64,000 nucleotides of DNA from positions 1 through 64,000 of the forward strand of contig JAIQFH010000014.1 in assembly GCA_020073385.1 (NCBI GenBank), given 5' to 3'. The position numbers were made by a program, and so were the translations under genes. Below, one piece after another: positions 8,242 to 16,805 of the stretch. The stretch's first letter is position 1. Every line of letters starts with the position of its first letter. The notes under the pieces are model-generated. The model did not search any database, was not told the origin of the DNA, and saw only the letters and a list, made by a program, of their open reading frames with translations. The stretch is from Terriglobia bacterium. Its GTDB lineage: Bacteria; Acidobacteriota; Terriglobia; Terriglobales; Acidobacteriaceae.

Positions 8242-11088
8242 GTGCCCCCGAAGAAGAAATCGTCGAATGCCCCGCCTGAAGCGACTCCTCGCCCCCAGGA
8301 AGTGCCGGCCGCCAAGGCCCCCGGCTCTAATTCCAAGAGCACTACGGACGCCTCCACCCCAGGCTCGCATGGCCGTATATACCTCATCGACACGATGTCG
8401 TTCATCTTCCGCGCCTATCACGCCATGGCGCGGCAGCGTCCCATGTCCACCAAGACGGGTTTGCCCACGGCCGCCATTTACGTTTTCGTGAACATGCTGC
8501 GCAAGCTGCGCGACGATTTCTCTCCCGAGTATCTCGCGGCAGTTTTCGACGTGGCCGGACCCACGTTCCGCGATGAGCAAGCCGAGGCCGTGACGACTGT
8601 CCGGAAATTCGATATCAAAACCCAGACCTTCACCGAGATCGAATACAAGGGATACAAGGCCAACCGCAAAGCTATGCCGGAAGACCTCGCGCAGCAGGTG
8701 CCGTATATCCGGCGGGCGCTCGAGGCGTACCGGATTCCAATGATCGGCGTGACCCGCTTCGAGGCCGATGACGTGATCGGAACCCTTGCGCGGAAAGCTG
8801 CTGAGGCTTCACATCCGGTCTACATCGTGTCGAGCGACAAGGACATGATGCAGCTTGTGAATGACAAGGTGCACATTCTGAATCCGCCGAAGGACAACCT
8901 CATCTGCGATGCGGCGAAAGTAGAAGAAATCCTGGGTGTGCCGCCGGAGCGCGTCATTGATGTCATGGCCCTGCGGGGCGACTCGATCGACAACATTCCC
9001 GGCGCGCCGGGGATTGGCGACAAGGGATCCGTAGAACTCATCAAACGCTTCGGCACAGTCGAGCAGACGCTGGAACGAGCGGCTGAGGTCGAGCGCAAGA
9101 CCTATCGCGAATCCTTGCTCAACAATCGCGACACGGTCCTGTTCAGCAAAACCATGGCCACGATCGATACCAATGTGCCGGTCGAACTCGATGTTGACTC
9201 CATGCGGGCTGGGGAACCGGACGTGGACGCGCTGCGAGCGCTTTTCACCGAGCTCGAGTTCACCTCGCTGCTCAAGGAATTGCTGCCGGTGGTCGAAGTG
9301 AGTGACGCCCAATACGTCGAGGCCAAGTCAGCGACAGATGTTGAAAAGGTGCTTCGCGCGATTCCTGCCGGAGGCGTCCTCGCTGTTGCGGTCGAACAGG
9401 AAGAGAGGCCGGAGCAGGCATCGGATGAAGAAGAGGAAGCGGAATCGCAGGATGCCCAGTTGTCGCTGATGGGCGGAACGAAGACCGGTCCTGCGGTTGA
9501 ATCCGCGACCCACCGCGTGGCGATTTCAGCGTCAGCCGGATCGGCAGTTGTCGTGAACCTGCGTTCCAAAGAAATTTCCGAAGGACTTCTTTCCGCTCTT
9601 GCCGACAATGAAACGCCGAAGGCGATTCACGACTACAAGGCGGCCATCCACGCGCTGGGTCCGCTTCAGATTACGGTGACGGGGGTTCGCCATGATTCGA
9701 TGCTGTATTCCTACCTGCTCGATCCGACGTATCCGTCGCATCGCCTGGCCGACGTGGCGCTCCGGCGCTTCAACCTGAAGCTGGCGGGCCAACTTGCCGA
9801 GTCTGCCGATATCACAGGAAGGTTGACTGCGGCTCTGCGGGGCGAAGTCGAACAGGCGGGCCTCGCTAAGCTTTATGAGGACATCGACCTGCCGCTCGTT
9901 CCGGTTCTCGCCCGCATGGAGCAGGCCGGAGTGAAGATCGACACCGGCGCATTGTCGAAGATGTCGTCCGAGCTCGAGCGCGAGATTATTTCCAAAGAGA
10001 AAGAGATTCACCAAGCTGCCGGCATGGAGTTCAACGTCGGATCGCCGAAGCAGCTCGGCGACGTCCTGTTCAACCGCATGAATCTGCCCAAGCCGGTGAA
10101 ATACGGCAAGGGACGCATGATCTCTACGGCCGTCGATGTGCTGGAAGAACTAGCGGAGAACCACCCCATCGCGAGGATGGTGCTCGATTACCGGCAGCTT
10201 ACAAAGCTGAAATCCACCTACGTCGACGCGTTACCAGCCCTCATCAGTCCGGCAACCGGACGCCTGCACACAACGTTCGGTCAGACGGGCACAGCCACTG
10301 GCCGTCTTTCGTCCGCGAATCCCAACCTGCAGAATATTCCCATCCGCACCGAGCTCGGACGCGGAATTCGCGCCGCATTCATCGCCGAACCCGACCACGT
10401 GCTGCTCACCGCCGACTACTCCCAGATTGAATTGCGCTTGCTGGCGCACTTCTCGGGCGATCCTTTGCTGGTCGAAGCGTATCGCCGTGGCGACGATATC
10501 CATACCCTGACTGCTTCACAGGTCTTCGGTGTTCCACCCCTCATGGTTACGGCCGACCATCGCCGTCAGGCCAAGGTGGTGAATTTCGGTATCGTTTATG
10601 GTCTCTCGCCGTTTGGTCTCTCGCAGCAACTCGGCATCCCAACCAGCGAAGCCAAACAATTCATCTCCAATTATTTCGAGAAGTACGCGGGGGTGAGGAA
10701 GTTCATTGATAAGACTCTCGACGAAGCGCGCCGGGATATGAAAGTAAAGACGCTGTTCGGACGCGTGCGGCCGATTCCCGACATCAACAGCAAGAACCCC
10801 AACCAGCGCGGCTTCGCCGAGCGCACCGCCGTCAACACGCCGCTGCAGGGAACGGCAGCGGATCTGATCAAGATTGCCATGATCCGCATCGACGCGGCCA
10901 TCCGTGAGCGTGGCTTGAATTCCAGGATGACCCTGCAGGTCCACGACGAGCTCGTTTTTGAGGTGCCCGAGAAAGAAATTGAGTGGATGAGGCTGCTGGT
11001 CCGCGAGCACATGGAAAAGGTGCACGATCTGGCCGTGCCGCTGCAGGTGGAAATGGGCGTTGGCCCCAACTGGCGGGATCTGGAATAG
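8242..11088 (+). CDS. polA: DNA polymerase I
   Basis: 948 residues from a GTG start. The 5' nuclease domain (about residues 45-330) has EADDVIGTLA, VSSDKDMMQLV and GDSIDNIPGAPGIGDKG. The polymerase domain (about 560-948) has motif A (LLTADYSQIELRLLAHFSGD), the O-helix (RRQAKVVNFGIVYG) and motif C (LQVHDELVFEV). The middle 3'-5' exonuclease domain is degenerate: the DxE motif is replaced by VAVEQE and the later aspartates are not visible, and an acidic low-complexity stretch is inserted near residue 395. The enzyme should lack proofreading, as in Taq polymerase. Role: gap filling and Okazaki fragment processing. Confidence 0.95.
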   Translation: MPPKKKSSNAPPEATPRPQEVPAAKAPGSNSKSTTDASTPGSHGRIYLIDTMSFIFRAYHAMARQRPMSTKTGLPTAAIYVFVNMLRKLRDDFSPEYLAAVFDVAGPTFRDEQAEAVTTVRKFDIKTQTFTEIEYKGYKANRKAMPEDLAQQVPYIRRALEAYRIPMIGVTRFEADDVIGTLARKAAEASHPVYIVSSDKDMMQLVNDKVHILNPPKDNLICDAAKVEEILGVPPERVIDVMALRGDSIDNIPGAPGIGDKGSVELIKRFGTVEQTLERAAEVERKTYRESLLNNRDTVLFSKTMATIDTNVPVELDVDSMRAGEPDVDALRALFTELEFTSLLKELLPVVEVSDAQYVEAKSATDVEKVLRAIPAGGVLAVAVEQEERPEQASDEEEEAESQDAQLSLMGGTKTGPAVESATHRVAISASAGSAVVVNLRSKEISEGLLSALADNETPKAIHDYKAAIHALGPLQITVTGVRHDSMLYSYLLDPTYPSHRLADVALRRFNLKLAGQLAESADITGRLTAALRGEVEQAGLAKLYEDIDLPLVPVLARMEQAGVKIDTGALSKMSSELEREIISKEKEIHQAAGMEFNVGSPKQLGDVLFNRMNLPKPVKYGKGRMISTAVDVLEELAENHPIARMVLDYRQLTKLKSTYVDALPALISPATGRLHTTFGQTGTATGRLSSANPNLQNIPIRTELGRGIRAAFIAEPDHVLLTADYSQIELRLLAHFSGDPLLVEAYRRGDDIHTLTASQVFGVPPLMVTADHRRQAKVVNFGIVYGLSPFGLSQQLGIPTSEAKQFISNYFEKYAGVRKFIDKTLDEARRDMKVKTLFGRVRPIPDINSKNPNQRGFAERTAVNTPLQGTAADLIKIAMIRIDAAIRERGLNSRMTLQVHDELVFEVPEKEIEWMRLLVREHMEKVHDLAVPLQVEMGVGPNWRDLE

Positions 11089-11174
11089 AGACGTAGCTGG
11101 CTACGTCTCTGCTTGCAGCTCGGTGGACCTGAAGGTCCGAGACGCGGCTGGCAAAGACGTTGCAAGCAACGTCT
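11088..11174. repeat. Cluster of three palindromes after polA
   Basis: Three inverted repeats follow each other: GAGACGTAGC/GCTACGTCTC with a 2-base loop at 11088-11109, GGACCT/AGGTCC at 11125-11138, and AGACGTTGC/GCAACGTCT at 11155-11174. None is followed by a T-run. They may act as a bidirectional stop or mRNA-end protector for polA, like REP elements. Confidence 0.6.
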
Positions 11175-11253
11175 CTCCGATTGTAGTGTAAAATTGCTGG
11201 GAACCCCTCTGCTGGGGCTGGTCCTAAACGGGCCGTTCCAGCGGAATCCTTCC

Positions 11254-11301
11254 AGTCGGGACGTGGCTCAGCCTGGTAGAGCACTCGCTTGGGGTGCGAG
11301 G
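11254..11301 (+). repeat. attL, left copy of the 48-bp direct repeat
   Basis: Identical to 17467-17514. After the final G the left copy continues CTGTGCG and the right copy GGTCGGC, so the identity stops sharply at the 3' end of the anticodon stem. This is the junction with the chromosomal side next to polA. Confidence 0.85.
11257..11301 (+). pseudogene. tRNA-Pro(GGG) 5' fragment
   Basis: Contains the acceptor 5' strand, D arm and complete anticodon arm of the tRNA-Pro at 17470, then diverges. It has no variable loop, T arm or acceptor 3' strand, so it cannot form a tRNA. It is the original 5' part of the gene, left behind on the polA side by integration. Confidence 0.85.
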
Positions 11302-11338
11302 CTGTGCGTCACGTATTCATCTGAAAAGGGTTGCTGGA

Positions 11339-12193
11339 ATGTTCCTCCAAATTGAGTACTCGCGGAGGAAAATTGTGCTGCCAAAATTCCAGCAGTTCAT
11401 CAACGAACGTCAGTACCTTCACAACGTCACGCCCGCAACAGTCGAGTGGTACACACACGCTTTCAAGTGGCTGCGCACGGAATCACCATCGCACGATGAG
11501 TTGAAAGATACCGTGATGCGAATGCGCGGGAAGGGACTGAAGGCCACGGGCTGCAACTCCGCAATCCGCGCGATCAATGCCTATCTCAAGTGGGCAGCAT
11601 CCGACCAGCGCATCGCCCAACTCAAAGAGCCTCAGCTTGTCCTGCCTACGTTCTCCGTTGCGCAAGTCACCCGCCTCATCGGATCAAAGCCCCGTAGTTT
11701 TTATCAGCGGCGTCTGCACCTGATTGTGCTCATGCTGCTCGACACAGGATGCAGGATCACCGAGGCGCTGACTCTGCGCGTCAGTGACGTTGACTTCGAC
11801 AATCTGCTCCTCCTGCTCGACGGTAAGGGACGGAAGCAGCGTAAGGTTCCGTTCTCATTCGAGCTTCGCAAGGCGCTGTTCCGCCACACGCGAGAGTTCT
11901 GCCCACAGCAGCACATGCTGGTGCTTGGCACACGAGACGGCTGTAAGCTAGGCAGGCGTGTGGTCCTGCGGGACGTAAAGCTGCTATGCAAGCGACTCGG
12001 CTTCGATCCACCAGCCCGCACACTCCACGCATTCCGCCACACGTTCGCAGTCAACTACCTTCGGCGGGGAGGATCGGTGTTCCATCTTCAGAAGGTGCTG
12101 GGACACTCCACCCTTGAGATGACTCGGCGCTACGCGAATCTGATGACCGAGGATTTGCAGGCCGTGCATCAGCAGTGCTCGTTGCTGGCCTGA
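11339..12193 (+). CDS. Tyrosine recombinase (integrase of the element)
   Basis: 284 residues from the ATG at 11339; an AAAAGGG lies about 9 bases upstream. An earlier ATG-type start at 11294 lies inside attL and is unlikely. An N-terminal SAM-like core-binding domain (residues 15-100) precedes the catalytic domain. The catalytic set is complete: Arg in DTGCRITEAL, Lys in DGKGRKQRKV, HxxR in LHAFRHTFAVNY, His in LGHSTLEM, and Tyr in TRRYANLM. It should catalyse integration at the tRNA-Pro site. It reads away from attL into the element. Confidence 0.9.
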   Translation: MFLQIEYSRRKIVLPKFQQFINERQYLHNVTPATVEWYTHAFKWLRTESPSHDELKDTVMRMRGKGLKATGCNSAIRAINAYLKWAASDQRIAQLKEPQLVLPTFSVAQVTRLIGSKPRSFYQRRLHLIVLMLLDTGCRITEALTLRVSDVDFDNLLLLLDGKGRKQRKVPFSFELRKALFRHTREFCPQQHMLVLGTRDGCKLGRRVVLRDVKLLCKRLGFDPPARTLHAFRHTFAVNYLRRGGSVFHLQKVLGHSTLEMTRRYANLMTEDLQAVHQQCSLLA

Positions 12194-12631
12194 CCCAAAT
12201 CTCAGACCGTACCTGCCGGGCCGACTCAATCATCCCCCTCGGAGCCTTACCCCCTCCGAACGTCTCGGATTCGGAGGACTAGGATCAGTACGTCCTTGAC
12301 CGGGATGTATAGTGTACGCGAGGAAGCCCGGTGTAAAGCGCCCAATCGTAGCGCTGCATCTTCCGCATAATAAAGGACTTGCAAAGTAAAGCGTGCTCGG
12401 GAAGACCAGCGCCACAACGGTCTGGCTGCGGTTCCTGCCAGACGACACAGAGCAGTAATACTCCGAATTTGGGGCATCTGTCCGTGCCAATTCGTGCGGA
12501 AAAGTGTGCCTACATCGACGCGTTCAGCCCCCACCCCGACCGCGTATCACGAAGCCGGACACACCGTGTTCTCCACTCTCCACAGCCCAAGGTGTGGAGA
12601 CGCTCCTCGCAAGTGCGAGAAGTGCGGAACC
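12194..12631. other. Non-coding or degraded stretch after the integrase
   Basis: 438 bp without a convincing gene. A perfect stem, CCTCCGAA at 12253-12260 and TTCGGAGG at 12270-12277, follows the integrase stop by 60 bp and may end its transcript, although it has no T-run. One reading frame at 12531-12590 reads TAYHEAGHTVFS, like the zinc site of a metallopeptidase, but nothing around it supports a gene. It may be a remnant. Confidence 0.5.
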
Positions 12632-14752
12632 TCACACCCTACCTGCCTTGACCAACCGCATTTGGATACCGAGACTGACCAGGTAAGCTCCAACAATCAA
12701 AAACATCAGGTTTTGGTTGCCCATGATCATGCTGAGGTACTCACTGAACCCACCGATCATCGCTCCGATTAGGTTTGCGCCGAAGAAAGAGGACGGGTTC
12801 AACGCTTGGCGGAAGGTCGTGGAGAAGATCAGCCCGGCAAAAAAGATCGGTAAGGGCACAACGAGAAGGGACCAAACTAGTCGTTCGTTGAAACTTAACG
12901 CCAGAATAACGTCTCGCTTAACGAAGTAGAGCAGCAGCAGAGTTGCGATCAGTGGCGCGTAAAGCCACGTTCGGAAACCGCTCATGCGCATCGCCAGCAT
13001 GTTCGCAGCCAACACCATCAGAAGAACGCCCGCTACAACCACCAGGGTTACAAACCAGGTGGTGCCAAAGTAAAGAGAACAGTCCGAGATGCTCTTCGTT
13101 TCCAGCAGCAGGAAACCCACCCCTAGAAAGAGAAAGTGACCATCGTTCATTCCGAACCCTCGGCCACGCAGCACGAACACCGTCGGTATCGTGATCGCCA
13201 GGAGGATTCCAATCACGATCAGGTAATCAGCCGGGATGGTTTTGTGAGAGAGATAAAGAAAGGGCCAGTCGTCTGTAGGAACGACGGCTTCGGATAAATC
13301 GTCACCTACCGGGAAGACTGTGCGCACGAATCGGCCGTAGTGAGGGGGCGGGTTCGGGTGCTGACCACGGAAGGCGCAGATCACCACCTGTCCCTGACTT
13401 TCATACACAACGGGCATCTGGTTAGTGGCGAGTGCAACCATTCGCACCAGCTTGCGGGCGAGCCACTCGTGCCCGGCCATGAAAGAAAGCGACAATACCC
13501 CGCTGTCGTTCAGCAACCGGAAGGCCGACTGCATACTCTGCACGGTGTAGATATAACCATCTAAGCGGATATTACTCATTGAGCTAAACAGTGTTTGTGA
13601 GTCTAAGAAGCCGAAGACCACCATGTCGTATCCGCCATTTGAACGCCGAAGAAAAGCTCGGGCATCCTCGACGTGGACACGAACCTTCGGATTCTCGTAA
13701 ATTCCCGAAGCATTGAATCGGTTAGACAGCTTCACTAACATTGGGTCGATTTCCACCGCATCTACCTGTTCGGCTCCGTTCAGCACCGCAATCTGCGTGT
13801 CCGTACCTCCTCCCGCCCCTAACATGAGCACCCGTCGGTGGGCCGGAGCCAGCACATACGGCAGTTCGTATTGCAATCTCGCGTCGAGAATCTGGGTTCT
13901 CTTCAGTGGAGAATAGCGGCTTGGGTCGAAGGTGCCGTCGCTCTGAAGAAAATAGTGATTTACCCTCACATCGTAGATGGGCGGGTCCTGCATTGTGCGC
14001 AGCCCCGGCTGTGGCTCGCGGATGGGAGTATTACCGTGCTTATCGCCCTGCAAGACCACGACGATGTAGTAGTACGGTGACCAGATTGCGCTGGGACTGA
14101 CCGAAAAATACACCCCCGCCAACGACAGCACCAGGATCGGGATTGATCGCAACCATTGCCCGCGCGGAAGAAGCAAAATAATAGCGAAAGCCACGAATCC
14201 CATTCCAAGCATCGGTGAAAAATACTTCAACGAGAAAACCCCGAAACACAACGTCCCCGCAAGGCTGCCACCCAAATCCCAGGAGTAGGCCAGTAAAGGG
14301 GGGAGAGCTTCAAAGAGCGATCCGATCCGCTGACCCAGCGGTACGAACACTATTGCGTTGCTGACGAAGATACCCACCAGACTCACATAACGCACGAGTT
14401 GGGGAGTAGGTGTGTAAAACCTGCTCTCCGAAGCAGTAGTCGGCAGCGTGATGAAATGGGCAATCAACAGCCATACCACGTTGATCAGCAGCAGAGATGG
14501 CAACCATCCAAAGAGCGACCTTCTTTTCTTGCCGAGAATCGCTCCGACCCCCAGACCGAGGAAAGAACTGATCAATATCAGGTTGGCGTAATAGGCGATC
14601 AGTCTTACGACCGCAGGCGCCCAGCGAATCACCATCAATTCGAGAAAGAGAGCGAGGAATGACAGACAGAACAACTCAAGCCCGCGCCGCCGTCTGACAT
14701 GCCATTCCGTCACTTGAGACAACGGTAGAGCGGGTGAATCGGTTGAAACCAT
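12632..14752 (-). CDS. Membrane protein with spermidine-synthase-like domain
   Basis: 706 residues. About seven membrane helices (residues 25-230) precede a soluble Rossmann methyltransferase-like domain at about 305-460, followed by about six more helices. The SAM-type glycine loop is VLMLGAGGGTDTQIAVL and the acidic strand-2 end is VDAVEIDPML. The acidic catalytic motif of true spermidine synthases is replaced by VFGFLDSQTL, so aminopropyl transfer is doubtful. Homologues of this fused type are known in many environmental bacteria without a defined reaction. It is the largest cargo gene of the element and faces the integrase. Confidence 0.75.
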   Translation of the reverse strand: MVSTDSPALPLSQVTEWHVRRRRGLELFCLSFLALFLELMVIRWAPAVVRLIAYYANLILISSFLGLGVGAILGKKRRSLFGWLPSLLLINVVWLLIAHFITLPTTASESRFYTPTPQLVRYVSLVGIFVSNAIVFVPLGQRIGSLFEALPPLLAYSWDLGGSLAGTLCFGVFSLKYFSPMLGMGFVAFAIILLLPRGQWLRSIPILVLSLAGVYFSVSPSAIWSPYYYIVVVLQGDKHGNTPIREPQPGLRTMQDPPIYDVRVNHYFLQSDGTFDPSRYSPLKRTQILDARLQYELPYVLAPAHRRVLMLGAGGGTDTQIAVLNGAEQVDAVEIDPMLVKLSNRFNASGIYENPKVRVHVEDARAFLRRSNGGYDMVVFGFLDSQTLFSSMSNIRLDGYIYTVQSMQSAFRLLNDSGVLSLSFMAGHEWLARKLVRMVALATNQMPVVYESQGQVVICAFRGQHPNPPPHYGRFVRTVFPVGDDLSEAVVPTDDWPFLYLSHKTIPADYLIVIGILLAITIPTVFVLRGRGFGMNDGHFLFLGVGFLLLETKSISDCSLYFGTTWFVTLVVVAGVLLMVLAANMLAMRMSGFRTWLYAPLIATLLLLYFVKRDVILALSFNERLVWSLLVVPLPIFFAGLIFSTTFRQALNPSSFFGANLIGAMIGGFSEYLSMIMGNQNLMFLIVGAYLVSLGIQMRLVKAGRV

Positions 14753-14843
14753 GGAAACTTCTCCTTCGGGTGCCAGGACGCGACAGTGATTGAATGACAG
14801 GATCGCTTGATCATTGTAAATCCCCAGAGCATGGGCGGATGGC

Positions 14844-15422
14844 TCACACTGCCGCGCAGTGCCTGATTAGCGTATCTTTCGGCACACCGATCTCAGCCGC
14901 GATGTTGCGCCAGCTAAGCCCCTCTTCGCGGAGCTTCAGAGCGCGGTCGGTGTCGACTTCAACGGTTGGTCTACCGAATCGCACACCGCGCCGCTTGGCT
15001 GCGCGTTGACCAGCTATTACACGCTCTCGGATAGTGGAGCGTTCCAGTTCTGCGACGGCTGCGAGTACCGTGAAGATCATTTTCCCGGTCGGCGTGCTGG
15101 TGTCGATACTTTCTTTCAAACTTACGAAATCAATGCCCAATGCAGCGAACTCTTCTAACGCACGGAGCAGGTGCGAAGTAGAGCGTGCAAACCTGTCAAA
15201 ACGCCAGACGGCAACCGCGTCGAACTTTCCGCGTTTAGCATCAGCCATAAGTCGATCCAGCGCAGGACGCCGATCCTTCGCACCACTCATTTTGTCGGCA
15301 TAGGTTTCGACTGTCTGCCACTTACGGAAAGCTGCATACTCACTGAGTTCGTTCACCTGTAGGTCTGCGTTCTGCTCGCCTGTGGATACTCTGACGTATA
15401 GCGCCACTCGTTTCGGTTTCAT
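14844..15422 (-). CDS. Serine recombinase (resolvase/invertase type)
   Basis: 192 residues from the ATG at 15422, which has GGGAGG upstream; the frame stays open further back but without a better start. The catalytic Ser is in ALYVRVSTGEQ. The conserved WRFDRFARST and ELERSTIRERV motifs follow, and a C-terminal Hin-like helix-turn-helix is seen in LSWRNIAAEIGVPKDTL. This is the small resolvase/invertase class, which resolves cointegrates or flips segments. Its partner site could be the dyad upstream at 15520. Confidence 0.9.
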   Translation of the reverse strand: MKPKRVALYVRVSTGEQNADLQVNELSEYAAFRKWQTVETYADKMSGAKDRRPALDRLMADAKRGKFDAVAVWRFDRFARSTSHLLRALEEFAALGIDFVSLKESIDTSTPTGKMIFTVLAAVAELERSTIRERVIAGQRAAKRRGVRFGRPTVEVDTDRALKLREEGLSWRNIAAEIGVPKDTLIRHCAAV

Positions 15423-15519
15423 GAATGATTGCCTCCCGCTGGCGAACTTAGCACGGGTTCCTGAGAAGCTCGGCAGAGCGACCTGCAAGCGGCACAAACG
15501 GTTGGAAATAGAGTTCTTG

Positions 15520-15540
15520 ACTTGTCTCACAAGTTATAAT
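15520..15540. promoter_or_regulatory. Dyad ACTTGT-CTC-ACAAGT with TATAAT
   Basis: A perfect 6-3-6 inverted repeat (15520-15534) abuts a consensus TATAAT (15535-15540) in a locally AT-rich stretch, about 100 bp upstream of the serine recombinase start. It could be an operator or recombinase half-site pair. No well-spaced -35 is visible on either strand. Confidence 0.4.
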
Positions 15541-15806
15541 ATTTGCGACATTCAAAATGGAAAAGTATGAGTGAGCCGAATCAGTCAGTTACAGGGTGAC
15601 TCTCACGGCGACTTTTGCGACACGCCCTATCCCCACCCGAGCAGCAGCGTTCCCCGCGCGGCAGAGGATTCTTTACCTGGGGGCGAGTCTCTGGGAAGGG
15701 AGTGTTATGCGGAGCATGGTAGGGCGCATGAGAACAATACAAACTGGCGTCGGTCGCGTGGAGGTTTTGTCGCTCTACGATACGTGTCTACAACCGATTC
15801 GACGTG

Positions 15807-16437
15807 TCAGTTTCTCCCCATTCTGTCTATCGCCGCCATGATTTTCGGCCATTCCTGCTTCAATGCGTGAGGACCGTTGACTGCCCGCTGTGGATCATTC
15901 TGGAAAGCCAGCGTCACCCCCGCCTGAATCTGCGCACTGGTGAATCCTTGTTTGAGCCATGCCTGCATCACAAAGGCCCATCGCTGCTCCCATCCCTTGC
16001 GCACTTTGGGACTGACGGGCTTCTTCCACCTCTTTGCCTCTTTGAGTAAACACGCACACCACGCACGCGGGCGAGATACCAGAACGCCAGTTTTTCAGCT
16101 TCCTCCGTAACAATCGTTTGGGTGAAGTCTTTCAGCGGCAGGTTTCCCACCTGCACAACATAGGTGTTCCCCGTCTGCCGTCTTTTGCCAGAATGCTTCA
16201 CAATCCAGCAATGATCCTTGTCCTCTAGAGACGGGCGACAGAGCGATAAACGGTGGAGCGATTGACTTTCGAGCATTTCCCTAACGTTTCCCACGATACG
16301 CGACACGCCATCTTTGCATCGGCACGAGCGATCAGGTGAGCGGTGAGCAGTATGTCTATCGTTTCGACCCAATCCGGCTTTCCCGCTGCAAGGAAGGATT
16401 GCAGTAGTTTCAGTTGATCTTTCACAGTCCCCCTCAT
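15807..16437 (-). pseudogene. Winged-helix DNA-binding protein, broken by two tandem duplications
   Basis: Three consecutive frames form one protein when two tandem duplications are removed: an extra AG at 16227-16230 and one copy of CCTCTTTG at 16029-16036/16037-16044. The repaired length is 621 bp, or 206 codons plus stop. The repaired N-terminal part reads through the winged helix: CSKVNRSTVYRSVARL, then LEDKDHCWIVKHSGKRRQ, then TGNTYVV. The C-terminal part (RKGWEQRWAFVMQAWLKQGF onward) is unassigned. It was probably a regulator or replication protein of the element. Sequencing error is an alternative for either duplication. Confidence 0.65.
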
Positions 16438-16485
16438 TAACTATAAAGTACTGGCTACATGTCTACAGGTTACTGTCTTACAATA

Positions 16486-16498
16486 TTGCACAGTGCAA
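16486..16498. promoter_or_regulatory. Perfect dyad TTGCAC-A-GTGCAA
   Basis: A 6-1-6 palindrome about 50 bp upstream of the broken winged-helix gene. Its position and symmetry suit a binding site for a dimeric repressor, possibly that protein itself. Not proven. Confidence 0.35.
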
Positions 16499-16518
16499 CG
16501 CTATTAATCATATTAACG

Positions 16519-16571
16519 GCAGCAGAAACCGGGTGTTGCCCGGTTGTAGAGACAGTTAGGTTTTCTGCTGC
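16519..16571. other. Branched stem structure inside the element
   Basis: Outer arms GCAGCAGAAA (16519-16528) and TTTCTGCTGC (16562-16571) enclose an inner hairpin ACCGGG-TGTTG-CCCGGT (16528-16544). The result is a branched fold of about 53 bases in the gap between two gene blocks. It could be a structured RNA leader, a single-strand origin-like site or a terminator. Confidence 0.4.
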
Positions 16572-16607
16572 TCGCGTTCCTAGAGGAACAGAAGGCAGGA
16601 TGCCTCA

Positions 16608-16805
16608 GTGCGTAAGCACTGGGAAACATCTTCCGAGGCGAACAAAAAGCGAATACAGAAACAGGCCGCGTATACTATACACCTCAGGATTGCCGATTCA
16701 GAGGTTGCTGACCTCGTGATGGCCCTTGGGCCTTCCGAGTGTCTATGTCGCGCTAGAACGGCTCCCAATGCGGTTTCCAGGGCAGCAGGAAGAGTCTCTA
16801 CCTAA
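16608..16805 (+). CDS. Possible small protein coupled to the HNH gene
   Basis: 65 codons from a GTG. The stop overlaps the next start as TAATG, the usual sign of translational coupling. A middle segment (AAYTIHLRIADSEVADLVMA) looks protein-like; the C-terminus does not. No family is recognised. It could be an accessory or directionality factor, or only a leader. Confidence 0.35.
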   Translation: MRKHWETSSEANKKRIQKQAAYTIHLRIADSEVADLVMALGPSECLCRARTAPNAVSRAAGRVST

